Positions 1 to 7,308 of a stretch of DNA of 13,571 bases are shown here, one piece after another. The stretch lies in the NCBI GenBank assembly GCA_023391775.1, contig JAEWAG010000087.1:1-13571 (forward strand), in the 5' to 3' direction. How positions within the stretch are numbered: the first letter of the stretch is position 1; each line of letters opens with the position of its first letter. The stretch is from Pseudomonadota bacterium (lineage in GTDB: Bacteria > Pseudomonadota > Gammaproteobacteria > Xanthomonadales > Xanthomonadaceae). The position numbers and the translations under genes are program-made. Under the pieces are notes generated by a model that searched no databases, was not told the origin of the DNA, and worked only from the letters and a program-made list of their open reading frames with translations.

Positions 1-924
1 CTGCGCCGGCATCACGGTGAGGCCACACAGCAACGCCCAGGCCGGCAGCGTGACCAGGCAGGCGACGATGCCGTAACCGACCAGCGCCGCGCACAGCCGC
101 GGCGCCAGGCCATGGGCCATGGCCAGGGCGGCGGCGGAGACCATGGTCGGCATCGCCGATTCGAGCACGTTGGCGCGCAGCATCAGCGAGGGCATGCCGA
201 ACAGCAGCGACAGCGGCAGGGCGATGGCCGGCATCACCAGCAGCTTCAGCACCAGGCCGGTGGCCAGCGGGCCGAGCTCCTCGCGCGGCAGCCGCAGCCG
301 GATCGACAGCCCCACCGCCAGCATCACCAGCGGCAGCATCGCGTCGGCCAGCCGCCGCAGGCCCGCGTCGACCCAGTGCGGTGGCTGCTCCGGCATCACG
401 GCCAGGCCCAGCAGCAGGGCCCAGATCGGCGGGAAGCGGGCGATCCGCAGCGCGACCTCGCGCGGACCCGGCGGCGCGTCGCCGCTGTAACGCGCGCAGA
501 TGTACAGGCCCAGGGTCGACAGCATCACGAAGGTGCCGAACTGGTCGTACACCACCGCGTACTGCACCGCGCCGTCGCCCAGCAGCGCGCGCACCATCGG
601 GTAGCCGAGGAAGCTGGAGTTGCACAGGCCCACGCACAGCAGCAGCACCGCGTACTGCTCGCGGCTGAATTTCCACAGCCGTGACGCGACGCCCACCAGC
701 AGCCAGGTCGCGCCCATCAGGATCCATGGCGTCAGGCCGACACCCAGCAGGGCCCATTGCAGCTGCAGCTTGGGCACGTACAGCAGCACCGCCGCCGGCA
801 GGCAGACGTAGAGCACCACCAGGTTGAGCGTTTCGGCGGCGTTGTCCGGCAGCAGCGAGGTGCGCGCCAGGCCGATGCCCAACGCCAGCATCGCGAGGAT
901 CAGTGCGAACGCGTCGAAAGCCAC
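1..924 (-). CDS. AEC (auxin efflux carrier) family permease, 3' end cut by window edge
   Basis: An inner-membrane secondary transporter of the AEC family, whose members move small organic acids or related solutes; the substrate cannot be told here. The 308 visible codons are almost wholly hydrophobic, with short polar loops, and no stop is reached. Family proteins are roughly 300-320 residues, so only a few residues are missing. Family-like segments are LNLVVLYVCLPAAVL near residues 32-46, CNSSFLGYP at 101-109 and YDQFGTF shortly after. I chose GTG at 924 because the chain begins MAFDAFALILAML, directly in the first membrane helix, and a GAGG lies 5 bases upstream. That GAGG overlaps the TGA stop of the dioxygenase gene, only 7 bases away, so the two genes are probably cotranscribed and translationally linked. 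The family call is firm; the role is unknown. Confidence 0.87.
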   Translation of the reverse strand, partial: MAFDAFALILAMLALGIGLARTSLLPDNAAETLNLVVLYVCLPAAVLLYVPKLQLQWALLGVGLTPWILMGATWLLVGVASRLWKFSREQYAVLLLCVGLCNSSFLGYPMVRALLGDGAVQYAVVYDQFGTFVMLSTLGLYICARYSGDAPPGPREVALRIARFPPIWALLLGLAVMPEQPPHWVDAGLRRLADAMLPLVMLAVGLSIRLRLPREELGPLATGLVLKLLVMPAIALPLSLLFGMPSLMLRANVLESAMPTMVSAAALAMAHGLAPRLCAALVGYGIVACLVTLPAWALLCGLTVMPAQ

Positions 925-931
925 GCGCGCC

Positions 932-1636
932 TCAGCCGCGCCGGAACCAGCCGGTGATGCTTAGCCGCGGCTCGCGCGCCCACGGGGCCACCAGGCTCAC
1001 CACGTGCGGTTGCGGCACCCGGAACAGGCTCAGCGAGTTCCATGCGGGGGTGAACGTATCGATGACCCGCTGCTCGCCCGGATCCAGGAACTGCAGCAGG
1101 CCACCCCAGTCCGGCTGCCAGTCGCGGCTGAGGTTGATCACGTAGGCGCAGGCGCGGTCCTCGTCCGGCGCGCGATCGTTGTGCACGCGCAGGAAGTGGC
1201 CGTTGCGGTAGCGTACGGCGATCGCGCTGACCATGCGGATGTCGGGGTCGCCGGCCAGGTGGCGGGCGAACGCCAGGAACGGCTCGCTGTTGAGGAAGTC
1301 GACCACCGCGTGCAGCACCAGCTGCGGGTCGCGCCCGTCGCGGCGGGCATCGATCATGCGGTAGCGGTCGAAGTAGAACTCGAACCCGTCGCGGGCGCGG
1401 TCGGTCGCCGCCTGCAGCAGCGCGGCGTCCTCGACGGTGCCCGGCTCTGCGCTGTCCGGGAGCCCCGGCGCGCGCGCCGCATCGGTGCGCTGCGCGGTCT
1501 CCCACGGCACCTCCTCGCGTAGGCAGTCATGCAGGCGCCGGGCGGCGTCCTCCTGCAGGAATCCGGGGACCTGCACCCGCCCCAGCGCACGCAGGCGCGC
1601 GCGGTAGGGCTCGATGTCCAGTTCGTTGCTGATCAT
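932..1636 (-). CDS. 2-oxoglutarate/Fe(II)-dependent dioxygenase (prolyl-4-hydroxylase-like)
   Basis: A 234-residue cytosolic oxygenase predicted to couple 2-oxoglutarate decarboxylation to hydroxylation of an unknown substrate. The double-stranded beta-helix core holds the iron ligands as an HxD motif (H152-N153-D154, in FLRVHNDRAP) and a distal histidine H211 in RVPQPHVVSLV. R224 in RLSITGWF sits where family members bind the 2-oxoglutarate carboxylate. The region around 160-185 (YVINLSRDWQPDWGG) is typical of the Tpa1/Ofd1-like proline hydroxylase group. No signal peptide is visible. ATG at 1636 is the only reasonable start because an in-frame TGA lies one codon further upstream, although no clear ribosome site is seen. 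The gene sits between the TPR gene (50 bases upstream) and the permease gene (7 bases downstream). A protein target such as a ribosomal or elongation-factor proline is possible but unproven. Confidence 0.9.
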   Translation of the reverse strand: MISNELDIEPYRARLRALGRVQVPGFLQEDAARRLHDCLREEVPWETAQRTDAARAPGLPDSAEPGTVEDAALLQAATDRARDGFEFYFDRYRMIDARRDGRDPQLVLHAVVDFLNSEPFLAFARHLAGDPDIRMVSAIAVRYRNGHFLRVHNDRAPDEDRACAYVINLSRDWQPDWGGLLQFLDPGEQRVIDTFTPAWNSLSLFRVPQPHVVSLVAPWAREPRLSITGWFRRG

Positions 1637-1686
1637 GGGTCATGTCGGCGTGGCGGGCCGGCACATTGTCCCATGCATGCGTGGAT

Positions 1687-2322
1687 TCAGCGCCGGTGGG
1701 ACGGGCTGGCCTGCCAGGCCTGGTGCACTTCCGCCAGGATCGCGCGCTCGCGGCCGGTCCAGTCCGGCAGCAGGCGCTCGTGGTTGCCCGGATCACCCCA
1801 CAGGGTCGGCTCGGTGCGCACCGCGGCCGCGTACCACTCCACCGCCTCGCGCTGCCGGCCCAGGGTCCACAGCACCAGGGCGAAGGTGGGCGGCTGCCAG
1901 GACGGCGCCGCCGGCCAGCCGCCGGCCAGCTTCGACCACTGTTCCAGCGCGCCTTCGGCATTGCCGCTGCGGTAAAGGTCCCAGCCGTAGTTCCAGCCCA
2001 CGGTGCGCAGCAGGCGCACCTTGCCGCTGGCGGCGCGCAGCGCCTCGCCGTACAGCCTGTGGCCCAGCTCGGTGCGGTCGGACTGCATGGCGATGCGGGC
2101 CAGCTGCGCGCGCGATTCGACGTCGTCCGTGCGCCGCTGCATGTTGCTGGCCAGCCGGTCGATCACCTCGTCGCCACTGCCCTGCACCGCCACGATCGGG
2201 CGCGTGGTGTGGGCGTCGTCGTCGAAATAGAACTCGCGCGGCACCGGCAGCGACTGCGCCAGGACCAGCGCAGGGCAAAGCAACAGCAGCAGGCACGCAA
2301 AGGATCCGTGCAGTTTCTTCAC
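1687..2322 (-). CDS. Secreted TPR-like repeat protein, function unknown
   Basis: A 211-residue exported protein. Residues 1-22 form a Sec signal peptide (KK, then FACLLLLLCPALVLA) with likely cleavage after A22. C16 is preceded by leucine, so this is not a convincing lipobox. The mature part holds about three helix-turn-helix units of TPR type (roughly 68-100, 107-135 and 147-175, for example NAEGALEQWSKLA and GRQREAVEWYAAAV), suggesting a periplasmic protein-binding scaffold. An in-frame ATG at 2454 would add 44 residues of low-complexity sequence before the signal peptide. I chose GTG at 2322 because it begins MKKLHGS and has GGGGAA 6 bases upstream. It is the first gene of the minus-strand set with the dioxygenase and permease, and divergent from the oxidoreductase gene. 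I recognise no specific family, and joint function with its neighbours is inference. Confidence 0.8.
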   Translation of the reverse strand: MKKLHGSFACLLLLLCPALVLAQSLPVPREFYFDDDAHTTRPIVAVQGSGDEVIDRLASNMQRRTDDVESRAQLARIAMQSDRTELGHRLYGEALRAASGKVRLLRTVGWNYGWDLYRSGNAEGALEQWSKLAGGWPAAPSWQPPTFALVLWTLGRQREAVEWYAAAVRTEPTLWGDPGNHERLLPDWTGRERAILAEVHQAWQASPSHRR

Positions 2323-2468
2323 AATCCGTTCCCCGGAGCAGACAGGCTCGGCGCCAATGCTAACCGGGCCGGGCCGCACGCTGCACCGTGCCATGTCCCC
2401 GCACACCGGCTTGATTATGATGTCCGGCCTCAGCCGGGCGTCCGGCCCCGCCACGCTCCAGGCCTGTA
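2323..2468. promoter_or_regulatory. Divergent promoter region with overlapping -10-like boxes
   Basis: These 146 bases separate the outward-facing TPR and oxidoreductase genes, so both promoters should lie here. The only AT-rich island is at 2411-2421. Read on the plus strand it gives TATGAT (2416-2421), a five-of-six match to a sigma-70 -10 box with a start near 2428. Read on the minus strand it gives CATAAT (2419-2414), also five of six. Neither has a good -35 at 16-18 bases, so activator help or weak expression is possible. If both are real they share bases and would compete. This is a prediction from sequence only. Confidence 0.35.
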
Positions 2469-5400
2469 ATGACCAGTACCGCAGAACTGACCTCGCCAGC
2501 GTCCGCCAACCGCCCCGGCCTCGACAGCTTCGATGCCGACTACACGCTCGAACACCGCTACACGCGCCGCGACGGCCGCATCTACCTGAGCGGCGTGCAG
2601 GCGCTGGTACGCCTGCCGCTGATGCAGCAGCTGCGCGATGCGGCTGCCGGCCTGGACACCGGCGGCTTCATCAGCGGCTACCGCGGCAGCCCGCTGGGCG
2701 GCTTCGACCTGGAGCTGTGGCGTGCGCGCAAGCACCTGGAGGCGGCGAAGGTGCGCTTCCAGCCGGGCCTCAACGAGGACCTCGGCGCGACCATGGTCTG
2801 GGGCACGCAGCAGACCAACCTGTTCCCCGGCGCGAAGGTCGATGGCGTCTACGCCATGTGGTACGGCAAGGGCCCCGGCGTGGACCGCTGCGGCGACGTG
2901 TTCAAGCACGGCAACGCCGCCGGCACCTGGCGCCACGGTGGCGTGCTGGCACTGGCCGCCGACGACCACGCCTGTCGCAGCTCGACCCTGCCGCATGGCA
3001 GCGAGGACGAGTTCGTCAGCGCGATGATGCCGGTGCTCAATCCGGCAGGCGTGCAGGACATCCTCGACCTGGGCCTGGTGGGCTGGGCGATGAGCCGTTA
3101 CACCGGCCGCTGGATCGGCTTCAAGACCATTGCCGAGACGGTGGAGTCCTCGGCCTCCGTCGACGTGGATCCGTTCGCACGCCGGATCGTGCTGCCGGAA
3201 GACTTCGAACTGCCGCCGGGCGGACTCAACATCCGCTGGCCGGATCCGCCGCTGGAGCAGGAGATGCGCCTGCACCGTTACGCGGTGCGCGCCGCGCAGG
3301 CCTTCGCCCGCGCCAACAACGTCGACCGGGTGGTGATGGATTCGCCGCGCGCGCGGCTGGGCATCGTCACCACCGGCAAGAGCTACCTGGACGTGCTGCA
3401 GGCGCTGGAGTACCTGGGCCTGGACGAGGCGGCCTGCCGCGACATCGGCATCCGCGTGTACAAGGTCGGCATGACCTGGCCGCTGGAGCCGCAGGGCATC
3501 GCCGCCTTCGCGCGCGGACTGGAAGACATCGTCGTGGTGGAGGAGAAGCGCGCCTTCATCGAGCGCCAGATGAAGGAGCAGTTCTACAACTGGCCTTCGG
3601 ACTGGGGCCGGCGCCCGAGCATCGTCGGCAAGTACGACGAGGCCGGCGAATGGATCCTGCCGTCCACCGGCGAGCTGACCCCGGCCACCATCGCCGGCGT
3701 GATCGGCCGCCGCATCCAGCGTTTCCCGTTGCCATCGGCCACGTTCGCCGAATCGATCGAGCAGCGCCTGCGCTGGATGGAGGAGAAGGAAGCGGAGATG
3801 GCCCTGCCGCGCGCGCAGTTCCCGCGCGTGCCGCACTACTGCTCCGGCTGCCCGCACAACACCTCCACCGTGGTACCGGACGGCTCGCGCGCGCTGGCCG
3901 GCATCGGCTGCCACTACATGGTCACGTGGATGGACCGGGCCACCGACACCTTCACCCACATGGGCGGCGAAGGCGTCACCTGGGCCGGGCAGGCGCCGTT
4001 CACCGAAACCGCGCACGTGTTCCAGAACCTGGGCGACGGCACCTACTTCCACAGCGGCTCGCTGGCGATCCGCCAGGCCGTGGCGGCCAAGGTCAACATC
4101 ACCTACAAGATCCTCTACAACGACGCGGTGGCCATGACCGGCGGCCAGCCGGTGGACGGCACGCTGACGGTGCCGGACATCGCCTGGCAGATGCGCGCCG
4201 AGGGCATCGACACCATCGTGCTGGTCAGCGACGACCTCTCGCGCTGGCACAAGCGCGAGCTGTTCCCGGCCGGGGTGGAGTTCCACGACCGCAGCGAGCT
4301 GGACGCCGTGCAGCAGCGCCTGCGCCAGGTCAAAGGCGTCTCCATCCTGATCTACGACCAGACCTGCGCCACCGAGAAGCGTCGCCGCCGCAAGCGCGGC
4401 AAGCTCGAGGACCCGCAGAAGCGGGTGATGGTCAACACCCTGGTCTGCGAAGGCTGCGGCGACTGCGGGCAGAAGAGCTTCTGCGTGTCGGTGCTGCCGC
4501 AGGAGACCGAGTTCGGGCGCAAGCGCCAGATCGACCAGTCCAACTGCAACAAGGACTATTCCTGCGTCTCCGGCTTCTGCCCGAGTTTTGTCACCGTGCA
4601 TGGCGGCAAGCCGCGCAAGGGCCGGAAGGCCGAGGCGGCGGCGCGGCTGGAGAACCTGCCGGCGCCGGTCTTCCGCTCCTCGCTGGACACGCCCTGGAAC
4701 ATCCTGATCACCGGCGTCGGTGGCACCGGCGTGGTCACCATCGGCGCGCTGCTGGGCATGGCCGGGCACCTGGAGGGCAAGGGCGCCACGGTGCTGGACC
4801 AGACCGGCCTGGCCCAGAAGGGCGGCGCGGTCACCACCCACGTGCGCCTGGCGCGCACGCCGGCGGACATCCACGCCGTGCGCATCGCAGCGGGCGAAGC
4901 CGACCTGGTGCTGGGCTGCGACATGGTGGTGGTCAACGACTACTGGGCGCTGTCCAAGGTGCGCGGCGAACGCTCGGAAGTGGTGCTCAACACCTACGAG
5001 GCGATGCCGGGCACCTTCACAACACGCCCGGACCTGCACTTCCCCGCCGCCGAGATCATCGCCGGGGTGAAGCTTGCGCTGGGCGGACGCGAGCCGCGCC
5101 TGCTCGATGCCACCCAGCTGGCCACCGCGCTGCTGGGCGATGCGATCGCCACGAACCTGTTCATGCTCGGCCATGCCTGGCAGCTGGGCCTGGTGCCGCT
5201 GTCCGAGGGCGCACTGATGCGCGCGATCGAGCTCAATGGCGCCGCCGTGGAAATGAACCGCCAGGCCTTCGCCTGGGGTCGCCTGGCGGCGGTGGATCCG
5301 GATGCGGTGGCCGCGGCGGCCGGCCTGGTTTCCAACCCGGGCACGGCGGCCGAGCACCATGCCGACGACCTGCGCGTGCTGCCGCCGGGCGACTGGGAAG

Positions 5401-6233
5401 GCAGCGAATGGGGCAGCACCAGCGCCCCGGACCCGTCGACTTCCGGACGCGAGTGGCGCGGCCTGCCCGCTTCGGCGGCCGGCAACGGCACCGGCGCCGG
5501 GGCCTCGCCACTGGACACGGCCACCGGCGCGATCGCCGCGCTGCCGCTGGACGACCTGCGCCTGTCACGCGGCCTGGACGAGCTGGTCGAACGGCGACGG
5601 GCCTACCTGGCCGCCTACCAGGACCGCGCCTATGCGGCCCGCTATACCGGGCTGGTGCAGAAGGTGCGCGAGGCCGAGGCCGCGCGCGCGCCGGGCTCCA
5701 CCGCGCTGACCGAGGCGGTCGCCCGCTACGCGTTCAAGCTGATGGCCTACAAGGACGAGTACGAGGTCGCGCGCCTGTACACCGACGGCCAGTTCCAGCG
5801 CCGCCTGCAGCAGCAGTTCGAGGGCGACTACCGGCTGCACTTCCACCTGGCACCGCCGCTGCTGGCGAAGAAGGACGAGCAGGGACGCCTGGTCAAGGGC
5901 GAGTACGGACCCTGGGTGTTCACCGCGTTCCGCTGGCTGGCCAGGCTGAAGTTCCTGCGCGGCACCGCGCTGGACCCGTTCGGCCGCACCGCCGAGCGGC
6001 GCATGGAGCGGCAGCTGGTGGAGGACTACTTCGCGACCATCGAGGGCCTGCTGCCGAAGCTGGACGCCGGCAACGTGCAACTAGCAGCGGAGATCGCCAG
6101 CATCCCGGACCAGATCCGCGGCTACGGCCACGTCAAGGACGCGCACCTGGAAAAGGCCAAGGCGCGTGAAGCGGAGCTGCTGCGCGAATGGGACAACCCG
6201 CTGCGGGTGGTGCTGCGCGCCGACGCCGCCTGA
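2469..6233 (+). CDS. Indolepyruvate ferredoxin oxidoreductase, single-chain alpha/beta fusion
   Basis: A 1254-residue cytosolic enzyme that oxidatively decarboxylates aryl-pyruvates (indolepyruvate, phenylpyruvate) to the acyl-CoA, in aromatic amino-acid breakdown. The order is as follows. The N-terminal pyruvate-oxidoreductase-like region spans about 35-420 (GGFISGYRGSPLGGFD at 65-80). The thiamine-pyrophosphate domain spans about 455-630, with YCSGCPHN at 457-464, GDG at 522-524 and NDAVAMTGGQ at 551-560. The iron-sulfur segment has C633, C660, C663, C666, C672, C693, C698 and C704, enough for two 4Fe-4S clusters. The gamma-type domain begins with GVGGTGVVTIG (749-759). A C-terminal domain of DUF6537 type spans about 1030-1254. 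Glycine/serine-rich residues 985-1018 look like a flexible linker. Length and order fit the fused aerobic form. ATG at 2469 has only AGG as ribosome site. It is monocistronic and converges on the LacI gene. The true electron acceptor in this organism is not shown. Confidence 0.95.
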   Translation: MTSTAELTSPASANRPGLDSFDADYTLEHRYTRRDGRIYLSGVQALVRLPLMQQLRDAAAGLDTGGFISGYRGSPLGGFDLELWRARKHLEAAKVRFQPGLNEDLGATMVWGTQQTNLFPGAKVDGVYAMWYGKGPGVDRCGDVFKHGNAAGTWRHGGVLALAADDHACRSSTLPHGSEDEFVSAMMPVLNPAGVQDILDLGLVGWAMSRYTGRWIGFKTIAETVESSASVDVDPFARRIVLPEDFELPPGGLNIRWPDPPLEQEMRLHRYAVRAAQAFARANNVDRVVMDSPRARLGIVTTGKSYLDVLQALEYLGLDEAACRDIGIRVYKVGMTWPLEPQGIAAFARGLEDIVVVEEKRAFIERQMKEQFYNWPSDWGRRPSIVGKYDEAGEWILPSTGELTPATIAGVIGRRIQRFPLPSATFAESIEQRLRWMEEKEAEMALPRAQFPRVPHYCSGCPHNTSTVVPDGSRALAGIGCHYMVTWMDRATDTFTHMGGEGVTWAGQAPFTETAHVFQNLGDGTYFHSGSLAIRQAVAAKVNITYKILYNDAVAMTGGQPVDGTLTVPDIAWQMRAEGIDTIVLVSDDLSRWHKRELFPAGVEFHDRSELDAVQQRLRQVKGVSILIYDQTCATEKRRRRKRGKLEDPQKRVMVNTLVCEGCGDCGQKSFCVSVLPQETEFGRKRQIDQSNCNKDYSCVSGFCPSFVTVHGGKPRKGRKAEAAARLENLPAPVFRSSLDTPWNILITGVGGTGVVTIGALLGMAGHLEGKGATVLDQTGLAQKGGAVTTHVRLARTPADIHAVRIAAGEADLVLGCDMVVVNDYWALSKVRGERSEVVLNTYEAMPGTFTTRPDLHFPAAEIIAGVKLALGGREPRLLDATQLATALLGDAIATNLFMLGHAWQLGLVPLSEGALMRAIELNGAAVEMNRQAFAWGRLAAVDPDAVAAAAGLVSNPGTAAEHHADDLRVLPPGDWEGSEWGSTSAPDPSTSGREWRGLPASAAGNGTGAGASPLDTATGAIAALPLDDLRLSRGLDELVERRRAYLAAYQDRAYAARYTGLVQKVREAEAARAPGSTALTEAVARYAFKLMAYKDEYEVARLYTDGQFQRRLQQQFEGDYRLHFHLAPPLLAKKDEQGRLVKGEYGPWVFTAFRWLARLKFLRGTALDPFGRTAERRMERQLVEDYFATIEGLLPKLDAGNVQLAAEIASIPDQIRGYGHVKDAHLEKAKAREAELLREWDNPLRVVLRADAA

Positions 6234-6247
6234 GCGGCCGCGCTCAG
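6230..6247. terminator. Small palindrome over two convergent stop codons, possible bidirectional terminator
   Basis: CTGAGCG (6230-6236), loop GCCG, CGCTCAG (6241-6247) is a perfect 7-bp stem. It contains the TGA of the oxidoreductase (6231-6233) and the TGA of the oppositely oriented LacI gene (6246-6244); only 10 bases separate the two genes. No T-tract follows on either strand, so a Rho-independent role is uncertain. It is the only terminator-like structure between the two convergent transcripts. Confidence 0.4.
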
Positions 6248-7308
6248 TCCGCCGGCGCCGGGCCGGTCGAATCGCGCAGCTGCAGCGCGTAGGGCATGTG
6301 CACCATGCTGCCGGCACCGCGGTCGCGGATCGCCGCCAGCAGCTGCATGGTCGCGACCTGGCCCATGTCCCGGGTCGGCTGCTGCACCGTGGTCAGCTGC
6401 GGGAAGATGTGCTGGGCGATGGGCGTGTTGTCGAAACCGCACACCGACACCTCCGCCGGCACGCGCAGGCCCAGCTCGCTGGCCGCGCGCATCACACCGG
6501 CAGCCATGTCGTCATTGGCGGCGAAGATCGCGGTGGGGCGGTCGTCCAGGCCGAGCAGGCGGCGGCCCGCCTCCAGTCCCGAGTCGAACGAGAACTCGCC
6601 GTCGACCACCAGTTCCGGGTCGTAGCACAGGCCGGCGCGGCGCAGCGCGGTGCGGTAGCCGGCCAGGCGCCATTCGCTGGCACCGTGGTCGGGGTGGCCG
6701 CGCACATGGCCGATGCGGCGGTGGCCCAGGGCGACCAGGTGCGCGACCAGCTCGCACACCGCGTCGTGCTCGTCCAGGGTCACGCCGATGCGGCCCTCGC
6801 GCCGGTAGGGCGAGATGCAGGCGAACGGGATGCCGCGCTGGTCCAGGCGGTCGAGCAGCCCCTCGCTGTCGGTCAGCGGCGGGGTCAGGATCAAGCCGTC
6901 CAGGCGCGATACCGACAGCAGCGCGTCCACCGTCTCCACGCAGTCCGGCGCATGGAACGCCACCGGCTGCATGACCATCCCGTAGTGGTGCGCCTCGCAT
7001 GCATCGACCACGCCGGTGACCACCTCCATCAGGTAGTTCGGCGACGGGTTGTCGTACAGCAGCGCCACCAGGTACGAACGGCTGCCGGCGAGGCTGCGCG
7101 CGGACGGGTCGGGGCGGTAGTTGAGCGCCGCGACCGCCGCACGCACGCGCTCGCGGGTGGACTCGCGCACGCCCGGCTCGTGGTTGAGCACGCGCGAGAC
7201 GGTCTTCATCGAGACGCCGGCCATGGCGGCCACGTCCTCGATCCGGGCCCGCGCCGGGGTTTCCCCCGGGCGCCGGCTGCGGCCGTCGCTGGACGGCGCC
7301 GCGCTCAC
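6244..7308 (-). CDS. LacI-family transcriptional regulator of the GH3/symporter cluster
   Basis: A 354-residue DNA-binding protein predicted to repress the neighbouring sugar genes until a sugar ligand binds. The LacI helix-turn-helix is at residues 22-42 (RIEDVAAMAGVSMKTVSRVLN), the hinge at about 66-78 (PDPSARSLAGS), and the periplasmic-binding-protein-like sensor domain at about 79-345 (for example AIFAANDDMAAGVMRAA and VCGFDNTPIAQHIFPQLTTV). Residues 1-20 are a disordered extension rich in arginine and proline. The start is GTG at 7308, sharing GTGA with the symporter stop. No Shine-Dalgarno is visible, so translation probably depends on ribosomes finishing the symporter. Matching palindromes at 9041-9054 and 11964-11977 are its likely operators, implying autoregulation. 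The effector (glucose, cellobiose or another) cannot be read from sequence. Confidence 0.92.
   Translation of the reverse strand: MSAAPSSDGRSRRPGETPARARIEDVAAMAGVSMKTVSRVLNHEPGVRESTRERVRAAVAALNYRPDPSARSLAGSRSYLVALLYDNPSPNYLMEVVTGVVDACEAHHYGMVMQPVAFHAPDCVETVDALLSVSRLDGLILTPPLTDSEGLLDRLDQRGIPFACISPYRREGRIGVTLDEHDAVCELVAHLVALGHRRIGHVRGHPDHGASEWRLAGYRTALRRAGLCYDPELVVDGEFSFDSGLEAGRRLLGLDDRPTAIFAANDDMAAGVMRAASELGLRVPAEVSVCGFDNTPIAQHIFPQLTTVQQPTRDMGQVATMQLLAAIRDRGAGSMVHMPYALQLRDSTGPAPAD

Noticed and set aside
2323..2454. 44-residue N-terminal extension of the TPR protein from ATG at 2454
   Set aside because: It would bury the signal peptide inside the protein and run through the divergent promoter region.
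2430..5360. 976-codon open frame antisense to the oxidoreductase gene
   Set aside because: Its protein is a His/Ala/Gly/Arg-rich mix with no domain or signal, and it mirrors the codon pattern of the real gene; typical shadow frame in very GC-rich DNA.
2357..6169. 1270-codon frame on the same strand as the oxidoreductase, other phase
   Set aside because: Arg/Pro/Gly/Ala-rich product without recognisable motifs, while the phase starting at 2469 shows the complete family signature.
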